This document shows positions 46,855-57,320 of a stretch of DNA of 64,000 nt, piece after piece; positions within the stretch are counted from its first letter, which is position 1; the number at the start of each line of letters is the position of its first letter. The stretch lies in the NCBI RefSeq assembly GCF_028551255.1, contig NZ_CP117029.1, forward strand, positions 1,984,001-2,048,000. Reading direction: 5' to 3'. Origin of the DNA: Vibrio tubiashii (lineage in GTDB: Bacteria; Pseudomonadota; Gammaproteobacteria; Enterobacterales; Vibrionaceae). Both the position numbers and the translations under genes were made by a program. The notes under the pieces were generated by a model. The model saw nothing but the letters and a program-made list of their open reading frames with translations. It did no database searches and had not been told where the DNA came from.

Positions 46855-48600
46855 TGCACCGAATTGAATTCGATGAAGCTGAGCGTAAGCGCCATCTTTC
46901 TCAATCAACTCACTGTGATTACCACGTTCAACGATTTCGCCTTCATCCACAACCAAGATTTCATCGGCATTTTCAATCGTAGACAGACGGTGGGCAATGA
47001 CCAACACAGTTTTGTTCTTTTGCAGTTCATCCAGCGCCGACTGAATTGCCTTTTCCGACTCGGTATCAAGTGCGGATGTCGCCTCATCGAGAATCAGTAC
47101 AGGTGCATCACGTAATAGTGCGCGTGCAATTGCGATACGCTGACGCTGACCACCAGACAGACTTGCGCCGTTTTCACCAATAACCGTATCTAAGCCATCA
47201 TCCATCTTCTCAATGAAGTCCATGGCATAAGCTAAACGCGCAGCTTCTTCGATTTGCTCACGACTGTATTGCTCAGTTGCAGCATAAGCAATATTGTTGG
47301 CGATTGTGTCGTTAAATAAGTGAACGTTTTGCGACACTAAAGCGAAATGTGAACGTAAATTACTTAAGGTGTAATCACGGATGTCATGCTCATCAAGACA
47401 AATATTGCCCGCATCTACATCGTAGAAACGGGTAAATAGGTTAGCAATGGTGCTCTTACCTGAACCGGAACGACCCACAAGCGCAATGGTTTTGCCTTTC
47501 GGAATTTTAAAGCTGACATTATTCAGTGCTGGCTTCTCTTTACCTTCATAGGTAAAGGTCACTTCTTTCACTTCAATATCACCACGTACTTTCTCAGTTT
47601 GGTACTTACCGTTGTCTTGCTCGGTTTCTAGATCCATCAGAGCAAACAAGGTTTGGCTTGCTGCCATACCACGTTGGAAATCAGAGGTAACATTGGTCAA
47701 CGCTTTAAGCGGTCGCATTAGAGCAAACATGGCAGAAAACACGACAGTAAACGTGCCCGGTGTAAGCTCAGTGCGGATAGAGTCCACACTTGCTAAGAAC
47801 AGGACAACAACCAAAGCGATAGACGCGATCACTTGAATCACTGGGTTGGCAATCGCTTGAGCCGCCACCATTTTCATCGATTGCTGACGCATCTGATTGC
47901 TCACTGAATCAAAACGCTCGCTCTCGACATGTTGTCCACCGTAGCTCAAAACCACTTTATGGCCTTTTAGCATCTGCTCTGCGGACGAGGTAACATGCCC
48001 CATAGTTTCCTGCATGTTTTTAGAGATTTTACGGAAGCGTTTCGATACAAAACCAATCCCCCATGCCACGATTGGAGCAACAACAATCAATACCAGTGAT
48101 AGCTGCCAACTGTTCCAGAACATAAGGATAAGCAAGCCAATAATACTGGCACCTTCACGCACAATACTCACCAATGCTCGACTCGTTGCCCCCGCAACTT
48201 GTTCAGAGTCATAGGTAATGCGAGATAGCAGACCACCAGCAGATTCTTTATCAAAGTAAGAGACTGGCATATGCATAAATTGGTTAAAGATAGAGCGTCT
48301 CATCTCCATAACCACGTTGCCGGAAACCCAGCTTAAACAGTATGTTGAAACGAACCCACTCAGGCCTCGCACCACCATCATACCGAAAATAATAAAAGGG
48401 AGAATTCTTAGGAAGTTAGATTCTGCATCGCCAAAACCTTCATCAAGCAAGGGTTTGACCAACGACATCATGTAAGTGTCAGCAGCAGCATTAATAATGA
48501 GAGCAACAACAGCTACAGCAAGGCCCGCTTTGTACTGTCGAATATAAATCCACAGGCGTTGAAAGGTTTGCCACGTGGTTTCGTCTTGATTCAGAGACAT
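46852..48600 (-). CDS. msbA: Lipid A export ATP-binding/permease MsbA
   Basis: A 582-aa homodimeric ABC exporter that flips lipid A-core across the inner membrane. Six N-terminal membrane helices are followed by the ATPase domain: Walker [21 protein letters not shown], signature [16 protein letters not shown], Walker [18 protein letters not shown]-loop VIAHRLSTI. The protein ends HRIQFGA, at the family's normal C-terminus. Its TAG stop belongs to the terminal repeat of the inserted element. 34 bp separate it from comEC upstream, so they may be cotranscribed. Confidence 0.96.
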   Translation of the reverse strand: MSLNQDETTWQTFQRLWIYIRQYKAGLAVAVVALIINAAADTYMMSLVKPLLDEGFGDAESNFLRILPFIIFGMMVVRGLSGFVSTYCLSWVSGNVVMEMRRSIFNQFMHMPVSYFDKESAGGLLSRITYDSEQVAGATSRALVSIVREGASIIGLLILMFWNSWQLSLVLIVVAPIVAWGIGFVSKRFRKISKNMQETMGHVTSSAEQMLKGHKVVLSYGGQHVESERFDSVSNQMRQQSMKMVAAQAIANPVIQVIASIALVVVLFLASVDSIRTELTPGTFTVVFSAMFALMRPLKALTNVTSDFQRGMAASQTLFALMDLETEQDNGKYQTEKVRGDIEVKEVTFTYEGKEKPALNNVSFKIPKGKTIALVGRSGSGKSTIANLFTRFYDVDAGNICLDEHDIRDYTLSNLRSHFALVSQNVHLFNDTIANNIAYAATEQYSREQIEEAARLAYAMDFIEKMDDGLDTVIGENGASLSGGQRQRIAIARALLRDAPVLILDEATSALDTESEKAIQSALDELQKNKTVLVIAHRLSTIENADEILVVDEGEIVERGNHSELIEKDGAYAQLHRIQFGA

Positions 48601-48633
48601 AGAGTTGCTTATTTTTCTTTTACAATATTCCGG

Positions 48634-50874
48634 CTATTCTACTCCGTTACGCAGCATCTGCCTATACCAAGTCTTACCTTTGCGTTCCCTTAGCGCACTA
48701 ACCTGATAACTTTGCGGAGAAACATCGAACAACACTTGACCAGAATGCCCGGTATCCAACCATTTCGCCCCTGCTTTTTGGTATCTCTCAACCACATTTT
48801 CATCAGGCAACTTCCACCGTCCCCCCTTAGCCAGAGATGCGACTGCGACTTCGGGACTAACCGCTGCAATAAATGCCGGAATTGACGAAGTTTTACTGCC
48901 GTGGTGGGGAACGATCAAGATATCTGAATCGAGTTTTTCGCCCTCCCTAACCAAGATCCACTCCGCGATAGATTCAATATCTCCCGCTAACAGCAGCGTT
49001 GTTGAGCTCTCTTGGTGTTGGAGTTTAAACACACATGAGTGAGGGTTATAAGCTCTGCTGGTCAATTTGGGCGGCCACAATGACTCGATGGTGATCTTTC
49101 CCCATTGCCAAGAACGCCCTATCACACACGGCTCAAAAGAGTCCCCTGACTGACTAGCCAGTATCTTGCTAGGACTCCACTGCTGCTTGATTGCTTGCAA
49201 ACCTCCCGCATGATCATTGTCAAAGTGACTGATAGCCAGATAGTCTAATTGGGTGATACCCCTTGAGATCATTAATGGCGTCACAACCTGTTCAGCCATA
49301 CTAGAGGTTTGCCAAGCGGCACCGGTATCGTAAACAAGTGCCCTATTCTGTTGTTGAACCAGGATAGATAAGCCATGACCAACATCCAGCACCACAATTT
49401 GCCACAATGGCGACTCCCGCCACTCCACTAAGCTTAAGCCTGTACTAAGCATCAGTAAGGTAGTAACTCGCCTTGATAGCAAGCGACTTATCGTCAACGC
49501 AGCTAAGATGCAAAGAAGCCATAACTGTGTTTGTCTCGAAACATCAAACCAAGTCCAGAGAGAATATTCCATCGCCCAACTCACCGGCTTCAAGCTAAGG
49601 TCTAACATGTCCCAAGAGAGTTCAAACCAAGGAAACATTAGGTGGCTCGCAAAGGAGAAAAAGATCAGCGGTATGACTAAAACAGCAAACCAAGGAACAA
49701 ACATTAGGTTGTAGGCAATAGCTCCGAGGCTCACTCCATGAAACAGATACATCACGATGGGCGCCATCAAAACCACCAGAAAAAGCTGCATTTTTACCGC
49801 CTGCACAACCAAATTGCCGCGTGTTTTCCCACTGACTTGATATAGAAAAATCACCCCAACCGCGACCATCGACATCCAAAGGCTAGGAGAAATAACAGAA
49901 AAAGGATCGAGAAAAAGCAGCAGACTTAAAACCAGCAACCACTTAAACGAGTTAGGGAGCTGACCTGCAAGCGGCATTAAAATACACAACAGCAAACACA
50001 TAGTGACTGCTCGCTCCGTTGGGATAGAAAAACCAGCGAGCCACGCATAGCCAATCGCAAAGGCTAAACCCAACAAAACAGCCGCGTGCAAAAATAAGAC
50101 ATGGAGCTTAAGTAGGCTAAATCCAATAAACCAACCGATAGCAAATGCAATTCCGACGTGCAGGCCGGATATCGCAATAAGGTGGCTAAGACCGCTATTT
50201 TTAAGCAATTCCCAATGTTGCTGAGTAAGCCCTTCACGCATACCAAACATAAGGGCCAATATCATCGCTTGATGTTCGAGTAATTGTGTTTTCTCTTTAA
50301 CTGATTCAATCAGCCGCGTTCGAAGCGAAGGCTGACTCGTTATAAAGAAGCTTTTCTTTCTATCGACTGAGCCAGTGCCAGCAAGTCCTTGGATAAGTGC
50401 ATGCTGCTCAGCATCGTACCCAACACCATTCATCAAACCATAAATCGGTTTCACCGAGACACTTGCCGTCACTTGGTCACCCGGATTCAAAGAGATTGGA
50501 CTGGTTAAACGCAGTTTAGGTTGGCGAAAAGTGGTCAAGGCTTCACCATTGATTGATCTGACTACAACAATACCTTGAAAGCCAAAATTTATTGGTTTAA
50601 AAAGGCTGTCAACGTCAGCGATTATGGTAATATCCTGACCAGCTTGAAAAAGTGCTTCTGTTTGATATCGCAATAAGTTGCCGTGCATCAGGATGACAAC
50701 ACACGCTAAAGCTAGTCCCAGACAGCCTCTTGCTCTCCTATACTTGGTTGAAACAACCAGTACAGCCAAAGCTAAAGGCAAATAATCTAATTTCGGCATT
50801 ATCGGCCAATACGGACTAGTTGTGATCAACAAAGAGAAAGAAATTAGCGTCCAGTAATGTAAGTAGAGAGTCAT
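48634..50874 (-). CDS. comEC: ComEC/Rec2 DNA-uptake channel
   Basis: A 746-aa inner-membrane protein for transport of single-stranded DNA during natural transformation. It has an N-terminal OB-like region, the Competence domain (LSHLIAISGLHVGIAFAIGW) with many helices, and a C-terminal metallo-beta-lactamase-like domain (VVLDVGHGLSILV, SHFDNDHAGGL, VPHHGSKTSS). The ATG at 50874 is 6 bp from the divergent start at 50881. An upstream in-frame Met would run through the divergent gene. V. cholerae needs ComEC for chitin-induced competence. Confidence 0.93.
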   Translation of the reverse strand: MTLYLHYWTLISFSLLITTSPYWPIMPKLDYLPLALAVLVVSTKYRRARGCLGLALACVVILMHGNLLRYQTEALFQAGQDITIIADVDSLFKPINFGFQGIVVVRSINGEALTTFRQPKLRLTSPISLNPGDQVTASVSVKPIYGLMNGVGYDAEQHALIQGLAGTGSVDRKKSFFITSQPSLRTRLIESVKEKTQLLEHQAMILALMFGMREGLTQQHWELLKNSGLSHLIAISGLHVGIAFAIGWFIGFSLLKLHVLFLHAAVLLGLAFAIGYAWLAGFSIPTERAVTMCLLLCILMPLAGQLPNSFKWLLVLSLLLFLDPFSVISPSLWMSMVAVGVIFLYQVSGKTRGNLVVQAVKMQLFLVVLMAPIVMYLFHGVSLGAIAYNLMFVPWFAVLVIPLIFFSFASHLMFPWFELSWDMLDLSLKPVSWAMEYSLWTWFDVSRQTQLWLLCILAALTISRLLSRRVTTLLMLSTGLSLVEWRESPLWQIVVLDVGHGLSILVQQQNRALVYDTGAAWQTSSMAEQVVTPLMISRGITQLDYLAISHFDNDHAGGLQAIKQQWSPSKILASQSGDSFEPCVIGRSWQWGKITIESLWPPKLTSRAYNPHSCVFKLQHQESSTTLLLAGDIESIAEWILVREGEKLDSDILIVPHHGSKTSSIPAFIAAVSPEVAVASLAKGGRWKLPDENVVERYQKAGAKWLDTGHSGQVLFDVSPQSYQVSALRERKGKTWYRQMLRNGVE

Positions 50875-50880
50875 TTCCCT

Positions 50881-51411
50881 ATGCCAAGAAAATTTATTAA
50901 GCGCTTTATGCCTGACCACGAAGTAATTAAACGTCAAAAGGCACTAAAGATTTTTGGCAATGTGCTGTATAACCCAAACCTATGGTGCCTTAACCGTCGC
51001 TCCGCGTCTGGTGCCTTCGCCGTCGGTTTATTTATGGCTTTCGTTCCCCTTCCAAGCCAGATGATTATGGCCGCTGGGCTCGCTATCGCCTGCGGTGTTA
51101 ACCTACCACTCTCTGTTGCACTTGTTTGGGTGAGTAACCCTGTCACCATGCCAGTGCTGTTTTACTTTGCCTACAAAGTTGGTGCTTGGGCAATGCATGT
51201 ACCTCCTCAGCACTTCCACTTTGAGCTTTCTTGGGAGTTCATTCTGCATCAAATGAGTACAATAGGCCCTCCATTCCTACTCGGCTGCCTAATCTGTGGC
51301 GTTTTGTCAGCAATGATCGGGTACTTTGGAATCAGAGCTCTGTGGCGTTATTCTGTAGTACGAAGTTGGCAACAAAGAAAAATCAGAATAGGCAACCTAC
51401 TCAAGAAGTAA
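50881..51411 (+). CDS. DUF2062 membrane protein
   Basis: A 176-aa protein of the DUF2062 family (FAVGLFMAFVPLPSQMIMAAGLAI and WVSNPVTMPVLFYFAYKVG are its hallmarks), with a basic cytoplasmic N-terminus and C-terminus and about three membrane segments. The function is unknown. The start lies 6 bp from the divergent comEC start, so its promoter must lie inside the comEC coding region. A shared terminator lies about 95 bp downstream. Confidence 0.88.
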   Translation: MPRKFIKRFMPDHEVIKRQKALKIFGNVLYNPNLWCLNRRSASGAFAVGLFMAFVPLPSQMIMAAGLAIACGVNLPLSVALVWVSNPVTMPVLFYFAYKVGAWAMHVPPQHFHFELSWEFILHQMSTIGPPFLLGCLICGVLSAMIGYFGIRALWRYSVVRSWQQRKIRIGNLLKK

Positions 51412-51505
51412 ACGCCAACTCGTGCACTTTCGGCTCAGTTAATATCTGCTTGAAAAGTTATGAAACGAGAGTGTGATATGCGAGGTTAACCACCAGAATT
51501 AAACC

Positions 51506-51540
51506 AAAAAGGGAAAAGCCTCTGCTTTTCCCTTTTTACT
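51506..51540. terminator. Bidirectional terminator, DUF2062 / GDYXXLXY
   Basis: AAAAAGGGAAAAGC, CTCT, GCTTTTCCCTTTTT is a perfect 14-bp stem with T runs on both strands between convergent genes. Confidence 0.92.
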
Positions 51541-51557
51541 GGTAACAATGACTTGTT

Positions 51558-52055
51558 TTATAGCGGGTTAAACTCAGCATCACGTAGGGCTGAGAGTATT
51601 AACTCCCCACTCTCTGCGACTCTAAACTCTCCATACTGAGCAGCATTTAACTCGTCAGCTTTCCCTTCTTGAAAGAAATACGCGTTGGTGGCGAATTTAA
51701 CTTGCCCCGACCTCAGCCTAAACTGCAACGTGATTTCAGAACTAGGCGAACGCTCTGTCGAAGTCGACACAAACTGCGCGACACGATTGCTATCGAGTTC
51801 GATGTTCACAAAGCCATCAACCGCCGCTCTGTACCTGTCTCTCATTCCCTTGTCAGCTAATTCACGGATGACATCTTCGCCTAGCTCAAAATTGAGTGTC
51901 ATGTAATCACCCTGCATCAAAGAACGAGGATCTACTGGGGCTAGCTTGAGTAGAACAATCTGCCCATTCTCCAAAAGCTGCTCTTTTTGATAAATGGACC
52001 AATTGACCACAGTTAACGCGAATACAAGCGTAACGATATAGAGAGTTTTTCGCAT
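51558..52055 (-). CDS. GDYXXLXY-domain protein
   Basis: A 165-aa protein with one N-terminal membrane segment (TLYIVTLVFALTVVNWSIY) and the family motif LMQGDYMTLNF, a GDYxxLxY variant with Phe at the end. It is third in a small operon with DUF4401 and DUF2157, a recurring trio of membrane proteins of unknown function. 4 bp separate it from the DUF4401 gene. The C-terminal part is probably periplasmic. Confidence 0.86.
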   Translation of the reverse strand: MRKTLYIVTLVFALTVVNWSIYQKEQLLENGQIVLLKLAPVDPRSLMQGDYMTLNFELGEDVIRELADKGMRDRYRAAVDGFVNIELDSNRVAQFVSTSTERSPSSEITLQFRLRSGQVKFATNAYFFQEGKADELNAAQYGEFRVAESGELILSALRDAEFNPL

Positions 52056-52059
52056 ACGA

Positions 52060-53103
52060 CTAGCCCTTTTCCTGATTTAGCACTTTGTTGAACACTAAGT
52101 AGCTAACTAACATGACCAAGGCGACCGACATCAGTACTCCAGATTTAAACATTAATGTCGTTTCCATCATGTAATAGTAGGTTGAGCTATACACGAGCAA
52201 GGCTGTCGCACCCACTCCCATCATCACTCGGTTGCTTTGTGCAAAAGCGGCGACGAGTATGAGCAAACTTGCTCCTACACCGGGAGCCATACTTGTTAAA
52301 ACAGCCATTAAAATGGTGAAGGTGACTGCGAGTCTAGCCACCTTAGAGCGGAGCCGCACTTGGTGATAGTAGAGTAAGTACCCTGCAGAGGCACAGATGC
52401 TCAACATATAGGTGATAGGCGCCACCCAAGAAGGCAAAGCAAAAGTGGCGTCAGAGTTTGAAACCAATATACTCTCAACTTCAGTTCTAAAAATCTGAAC
52501 ACACAGTAATACAACGATCGATAGCACCAAGCCGTACTTTATGCCTGATACGAATCGATAGGATGCTGGAAAGCGAAATTCATTCAGTGACAACCAAACC
52601 ATTGGCAGCAGTAAAACACTACTCAATAGATTGGGCAATCCACAAGAAATCAGCACCCCAGACATAGCGGCACAACAACTTAGGGTAGACCATACTCGAT
52701 GAGTCATACTTGGCATGATAATCACAAGTACAGCTTGCAAAATAGCAAACGAAAGTAAAATAACTTGTATATGCTCAAGTGGCAGCAAGGCCCAACCATA
52801 CAGAACTTGCGCCGAAAAGCTTAACGCGAGAGCAAGGTGCTCTAAAAACTCATTATTGCGTGCTGAAAGTATTCGTTGAGCGGCGACAAACAGGATCAAA
52901 GCCACGACCGCCGAAGCCACTGCGCTTTGGAAAAATAGAGTAAACGCGCCGAAGAAGATGCCTAGTAAACAGATTCCTCCTAGCCAGCCAGAGATCGCCA
53001 GTAATAGTTTGATAGGCCAAGCAAAACCACTTGGTGTCTCATTAAACGTACTTTCAGATACCAGACCCTGATTAATCAGATGATTTTTTAACTGCTTACT
53101 CAT
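52060..53103 (-). CDS. DUF4401 membrane protein
   Basis: A 347-aa protein with a short soluble N-terminus and about 10 hydrophobic segments (LLLAISGWLGGICLLGIFFGAFTLFF and following). I recognise the DUF4401 family by its place and layout. The ATG at 53103 follows GGGAGGAGC and overlaps the DUF2157 stop by 8 bp. The longer frame starts inside the previous gene. No catalytic motif is evident. Confidence 0.83.
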   Translation of the reverse strand: MSKQLKNHLINQGLVSESTFNETPSGFAWPIKLLLAISGWLGGICLLGIFFGAFTLFFQSAVASAVVALILFVAAQRILSARNNEFLEHLALALSFSAQVLYGWALLPLEHIQVILLSFAILQAVLVIIMPSMTHRVWSTLSCCAAMSGVLISCGLPNLLSSVLLLPMVWLSLNEFRFPASYRFVSGIKYGLVLSIVVLLCVQIFRTEVESILVSNSDATFALPSWVAPITYMLSICASAGYLLYYHQVRLRSKVARLAVTFTILMAVLTSMAPGVGASLLILVAAFAQSNRVMMGVGATALLVYSSTYYYMMETTLMFKSGVLMSVALVMLVSYLVFNKVLNQEKG

Positions 53104-54064
53104 GGTCTCGCTCCTCCCGCTGAACATTTTTCAGCCAAACTGCAGCGATTAGTCCAGACACAACCACGACCATAGTAAGAATTAAGAAATAAGCCAGGTC
53201 ATCAATTCCTTGAATGCTTTGTGCTACAAAAGTGACCGTTACCAAAACCACTGATAAGCATCCGCCAGCAAGCATAAATAGATCTAAGGTACGTCTGCGA
53301 TAAAAATAGTAGACGCTAGCTAGCGAAGCCCCCCAAACCAACATCGGCATAGCAATATCGCTGCTAAAATTAAGTAAAGAAGACCAAACGATATAGGTGA
53401 TAATGAGACCAGATGCTGTCCCTAGTAGATGCAGCATCCACTTTTTCTGCATCCACGCATGTGACGCGCTCAGAAACTGCCACACGCACAAGGCGCCCGT
53501 ATTTAACAAAAACAGCGCCCACGAATGACTATCTGCGAAACTGAACAACAAAAATTGATTTGCTGAAAAGGTATTGAAGTAGAGAGCGACTGAGATATTA
53601 CTTAAAGCAAGCCACAGAACCCAAGCGGGGATAAGCCGTGCGACCACCACCCAAGGTGTAATAATCACTAACCAGCTAGCAAAAAGCTGCCAAGTGTCGG
53701 CACCTGTTTGATAAGTTTGGCCAAATAAAGCCAGCAAGGCACCCACCAATAGACACGAAACAATCATCGCCGCATTGGCGACCAACTTGTATCGTTCAGC
53801 TTTGATATAGACGACAGCAAATGCAACTAAGCAGATTTCGATAACAGCAAACTTGGCGAATCGGCCTAGATCGGCCCAGTTGTAGGCGAAGAAGAAAATC
53901 AAAGACAGACTGAAAGCTAAGCCACCCAGCCAAACAAACAATTGATTAAAAAAATGAATCCAAGCTTGGGGAGCAGGCTTTATTTCAGCTAGCTCCTTCG
54001 CTCGTTCTATAGTTTCGGAAGTAACGATTCCACGCTCAACAAGATCAACAAGCTCGTTTCTCAT
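53096..54064 (-). CDS. DUF2157 membrane protein
   Basis: A 322-aa protein. The N-terminus is the DUF2157 soluble region (LVDLVERGIVTSETIERAKELAEI), then about 10 hydrophobic segments (QLFVWLGGLAFSLSLIFFFAYNWADLG is the family's first). First gene of the trio; 8-bp overlap with DUF4401. AAAAGGAATC gives the ribosome site. Unknown function. Confidence 0.85.
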   Translation of the reverse strand: MRNELVDLVERGIVTSETIERAKELAEIKPAPQAWIHFFNQLFVWLGGLAFSLSLIFFFAYNWADLGRFAKFAVIEICLVAFAVVYIKAERYKLVANAAMIVSCLLVGALLALFGQTYQTGADTWQLFASWLVIITPWVVVARLIPAWVLWLALSNISVALYFNTFSANQFLLFSFADSHSWALFLLNTGALCVWQFLSASHAWMQKKWMLHLLGTASGLIITYIVWSSLLNFSSDIAMPMLVWGASLASVYYFYRRRTLDLFMLAGGCLSVVLVTVTFVAQSIQGIDDLAYFLILTMVVVVSGLIAAVWLKNVQREERDHE

Positions 54065-54148
54065 TGATTTGATTCCTTTTGCTCTATTGGCATTGTCTCC
54101 TCAACCAAAAACTCAGAGGCACTATCTGGCTGAGTAAAGATCAAATTT

Positions 54149-54168
54149 GAGGCAAACGAATTTGCCTC
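54149..54168 (-). terminator. Weak hairpin after lolE
   Basis: GAGGCAAA, CGAA-type loop, TTTGCCTC is a perfect 8-bp stem 5 bp after lolE. The downstream T tract is short (AAATTTGA), so termination is uncertain. Confidence 0.45.
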
Positions 54169-54172
54169 ATCA

Positions 54173-55417
54173 TCACTTAGAGCTTAACACAGCAGCTGGG
54201 TTCAACTTACTGGCTCTAGAAGCGGGATACCAAGTAGCAAAAAGGCTCAGAGTGATAGCAGTCAAAGAGACAACAATGACGTCACTAGGATTGACTTGAG
54301 ATGGAAGGAAATCAACAAAATAAATATCACCAGACAAAAATTTATGTCCAATGAGATTTTCTAACGCGCTAATCATAGGGGTAAGATTTAACGCTATCAA
54401 AACGCCAAACACACTACCTGCAACGCTTCCGAGCACACCAGAAAATACCCCTTGCCAAACAAATATCCGTTTGACCAGTCCATCTGTCGCGCCCATCGTG
54501 CGTAAAATCGCAATCTCAGCGGCACGATCTTTTACCGCCATCATCAAAGTTGATACGATATTAAAGCTCGCCACACCAATCACCAAAACCATCACCAAGT
54601 ACATAATGGTTCTAACCAGTTGGATATCACGGTAAAGAAAGCCGTATTTCTGCTGCCAGCTACGCAAGTAAACATAAACATCCAGTGTGTTGCCTACTTC
54701 ACGAATAATTTGAGTCGCATTAAGTACTTCGGTAACACGCACGGAGACACCACTTACACCTTGGCCCATTTTTGCGTAATTCTGCGCATCTTGAAGCGGT
54801 ACAAGCGCCAAGTTATGGTCAATCTGGCCATTTAAAGTAAGTAAGCCAGCAACTTTTACGCGCACACGCTTTGGTGCCTGAACTTTTGTCGTGGCACCAG
54901 AAGTAGGGATCATCAAAGTTAGAAAGTCGCCTTTTTTGACCTTGAGTAAATCTGCAATCCCTTTACCAAGAATGACTTGTTGTTGCCCCGCTTGAAAACC
55001 GTCCCATACCTCAGAGTCAATAAAATCACTTAAGTTGGAGACCTTGCTTTCAAGCTGCGAATCGATACCTCGTACTTCTAGGGCTTTAAGCTGCGCGCCT
55101 TTCTCAGCAAGAGCAGTAAACTTCACATAAGGAGCCGCCGCTTCAATCTTTGGATGTTTCTCACTCTGTGATACAACGTTTTGCCACTCAACCAGTGGTC
55201 CTCTTACACCTTCAAACTCACCGTGAGAGATAACCGATAGGACGCGATTATTAAGCTCGCGCTCGAAACCGTTCATCGCAGACAGTCCAATGATGATCAT
55301 CGCCACTCCCACGGCAATGCCTATGGTTGAAGACATTGAAATGAACGAAACCATTTTATTTCGTTGTTTGGCTCGGCTAAATCGCCCACCAATAAACAGA
55401 GACAGGGATGAAAACAC
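54173..55417 (-). CDS. lolE: Lipoprotein-releasing permease LolE
   Basis: A 414-aa inner-membrane protein of the LolCDE complex, which extracts outer-membrane lipoproteins and passes them to LolA. It has one N-terminal helix (ISMSSTIGIAVGVAMIIIGLSAM), a large periplasmic domain and three C-terminal FtsX-like helices. FIGGRFSRAKQRNKMVSFIS is LolE-type. Placed third in the lolC-lolD-lolE order as in E. coli, and of the same length as E. coli LolE. It abuts lolD with no gap. Confidence 0.94.
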   Translation of the reverse strand: MFSSLSLFIGGRFSRAKQRNKMVSFISMSSTIGIAVGVAMIIIGLSAMNGFERELNNRVLSVISHGEFEGVRGPLVEWQNVVSQSEKHPKIEAAAPYVKFTALAEKGAQLKALEVRGIDSQLESKVSNLSDFIDSEVWDGFQAGQQQVILGKGIADLLKVKKGDFLTLMIPTSGATTKVQAPKRVRVKVAGLLTLNGQIDHNLALVPLQDAQNYAKMGQGVSGVSVRVTEVLNATQIIREVGNTLDVYVYLRSWQQKYGFLYRDIQLVRTIMYLVMVLVIGVASFNIVSTLMMAVKDRAAEIAILRTMGATDGLVKRIFVWQGVFSGVLGSVAGSVFGVLIALNLTPMISALENLIGHKFLSGDIYFVDFLPSQVNPSDVIVVSLTAITLSLFATWYPASRASKLNPAAVLSSK

Positions 55418-56104
55418 TTACGCCCCCTCAATGTTGAGTAGCAAACCGTCTTGCATATGTAGCTGACGATCCATTTTCGCCGCTAATTCGCCATCATGGG
55501 TAACAACCAAAAATGCGGTGTCAGACTCTTGATTTAGCTCGCGCATCAGATCATAAATCGCTAATGCCGTCTTATGATCCAGATTACCAGTCGGTTCATC
55601 AGCCAAGACTAGAGAGGGATTATTCACCAATGCTCGCGCAATCGCCACACGTTGACGCTCACCACCTGAAAGCTCTGCTGGTCGGTGCTCAATTCGGTGA
55701 CTCAAACCTACTTTATCTAGCAATGCTTTCGCTGCCGACTTGGCTTGATTCACTTTGACGCCACCAATAAGCAAAGGCATTGCAACGTTTTCTATCGCGC
55801 TGAAATCTGACAGGAGGTGGTGAAACTGGTAGACGAAGCCTAGGTGCTGATTGCGCAGCTTAGCTTGACGGTTCGAACTCAGTTTCGATAAATCTTGGCC
55901 TAAAAACTCGACATGGCCTTCGGTCGCATCATCCAGAGCACCCAAGATATGCAGCAGCGTACTTTTACCAGAACCTGAGGTACCAATAATCGAGGCTAGC
56001 TCGCCCTTCTCAATATCAAAGCTCACACCTTTAAGAACTTGAGTATCAAATGCACCCTCATGATAAGTTTTGCACACGTTGTGACATTGAAGAAGACTAC
56101 TCAT
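55418..56104 (-). CDS. lolD: Lipoprotein-releasing ATPase LolD
   Basis: A 228-aa ABC ATPase. Walker [20 protein letters not shown], the LolD-typical [21 protein letters not shown], signature [16 protein letters not shown], Walker [13 protein letters not shown]. It overlaps lolC by 8 bp and abuts lolE. It powers lipoprotein release. Confidence 0.96.
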   Translation of the reverse strand: MSSLLQCHNVCKTYHEGAFDTQVLKGVSFDIEKGELASIIGTSGSGKSTLLHILGALDDATEGHVEFLGQDLSKLSSNRQAKLRNQHLGFVYQFHHLLSDFSAIENVAMPLLIGGVKVNQAKSAAKALLDKVGLSHRIEHRPAELSGGERQRVAIARALVNNPSLVLADEPTGNLDHKTALAIYDLMRELNQESDTAFLVVTHDGELAAKMDRQLHMQDGLLLNIEGA

Positions 56105-57305
56105 ATCTTAAAGCCTCGGCTGGTTTTACTGATGATGCGCGGTATGAAGGGAACAAAGTCGCGACAAGGCTTAGCGCAATAGCCAATACCACAACAACAA
56201 AAATTTGAGCAGGGTTGATTAATATTGGCAGCTCACCACCCACCGCGAATAAAGCGATACCCGCACTTTCAAGTAACGAGTTAATATTATTGGCTAGCAA
56301 GACACCCAATCCACCACCGATGATGGCACCTATTACGCCACTACTTGCGCCTTGAACAATGAAGATCGAAAGAATCTGCCTGTCGGTCATACCTTGAGTT
56401 TTTAAGATCGCGACTTCAGATTGTTTCTCCATCACCACCATAATCAGCGCAGAAATGATATTGAACGCTGCAATGCCCACGATGAGACCGAGCATTAAGC
56501 CCATCATGTTCTTTTCCATTCTTACCGCTTGGAAAAGCTCGCCTCTTTGATCGCGCCAATCTTGCCATTGCCAGCCTTCTGGAAGTGGATTTTGGCTCAG
56601 TTCGCCAACCACAAATGGGTCATTAAAGAACAAGCGCCACCCTGTCATGGTGTCCGGCTTCAAACGCATCAATTTTCCAGCGTCTGAGATATGCGTGATC
56701 ATCAGCTGTTTATCAACATCTGAGCCTGTATTGTAGATACCCGCCACAGTAAACAAACGCTGGCTTGGGATTCGACCCAGTGGCGTAAACTGACTCGCAC
56801 TAGTGACCATCAAGCGGACTTTATCACCGACCGATACGTCCATTGAACGGGCGAGCGAATGACCAATAAACAACTGGTACTCACCCGCTTGTAAGTTAGA
56901 TAAGTGACCCGCAATTAAATGACGCTCAATAGGGTCATGTTCTGAAGGCTTAATACCAATCAGTAAGCCGGCGTTAAGTTGACTTGGGCTTTGGATCACG
57001 GCTTCACTCTGCACGATTGGCTCTGGATGCCCAGCAGAAGAAAGTTGCGCGATAAATTCAGGAGCACGTTCTGTTTTCGCCGTTTTACCGTCGACTTGAG
57101 AAACGATGGCTTGAGGAAGAACGCCAAGAATACGCCCTTTAAGCTGCGCTTCAAATCCATTCATAACGGAAAGCACAGTCACAAGCGACATTACACCGAT
57201 CGTAATGCCCGCTGTCGACATATAAGAGACAAAGCGGCTAAACCTATCACCGGAGCGACCTCGTAAGTAGCGCAAACCGATGAAGGTTGAGACTGGATGA
57301 AACAT
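56097..57305 (-). CDS. lolC: Lipoprotein-releasing permease LolC
   Basis: A 402-aa partner of Lol[31 protein letters not shown] aligns with E. coli LolC MYQPVALFIGLRYMRGR, so the start is the ATG at 57305 rather than four codons upstream. An N-terminal helix, a periplasmic domain containing the LolA-hook region, and three C-terminal helices are present. First gene of lolCDE. The 5' region contains remnants resembling the ends of the msbA-lpxK repeat. Confidence 0.95.
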   Translation of the reverse strand: MFHPVSTFIGLRYLRGRSGDRFSRFVSYMSTAGITIGVMSLVTVLSVMNGFEAQLKGRILGVLPQAIVSQVDGKTAKTERAPEFIAQLSSAGHPEPIVQSEAVIQSPSQLNAGLLIGIKPSEHDPIERHLIAGHLSNLQAGEYQLFIGHSLARSMDVSVGDKVRLMVTSASQFTPLGRIPSQRLFTVAGIYNTGSDVDKQLMITHISDAGKLMRLKPDTMTGWRLFFNDPFVVGELSQNPLPEGWQWQDWRDQRGELFQAVRMEKNMMGLMLGLIVGIAAFNIISALIMVVMEKQSEVAILKTQGMTDRQILSIFIVQGASSGVIGAIIGGGLGVLLANNINSLLESAGIALFAVGGELPILINPAQIFVVVVLAIALSLVATLFPSYRASSVKPAEALRYE

Positions 57306-57320
57306 AGTAGAAACCAATGT

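Noticed and set aside
46732..47115. 127-codon plus-strand frame
   Set aside because: It runs through the repeat element and then antisense to the msbA ATPase domain; no ribosome site and no protein features.
54065..54172. Possible small ORF between lolE and the DUF2157 gene
   Set aside because: An open frame of about 38 codons exists on the minus strand but has no start codon in frame before an upstream stop.
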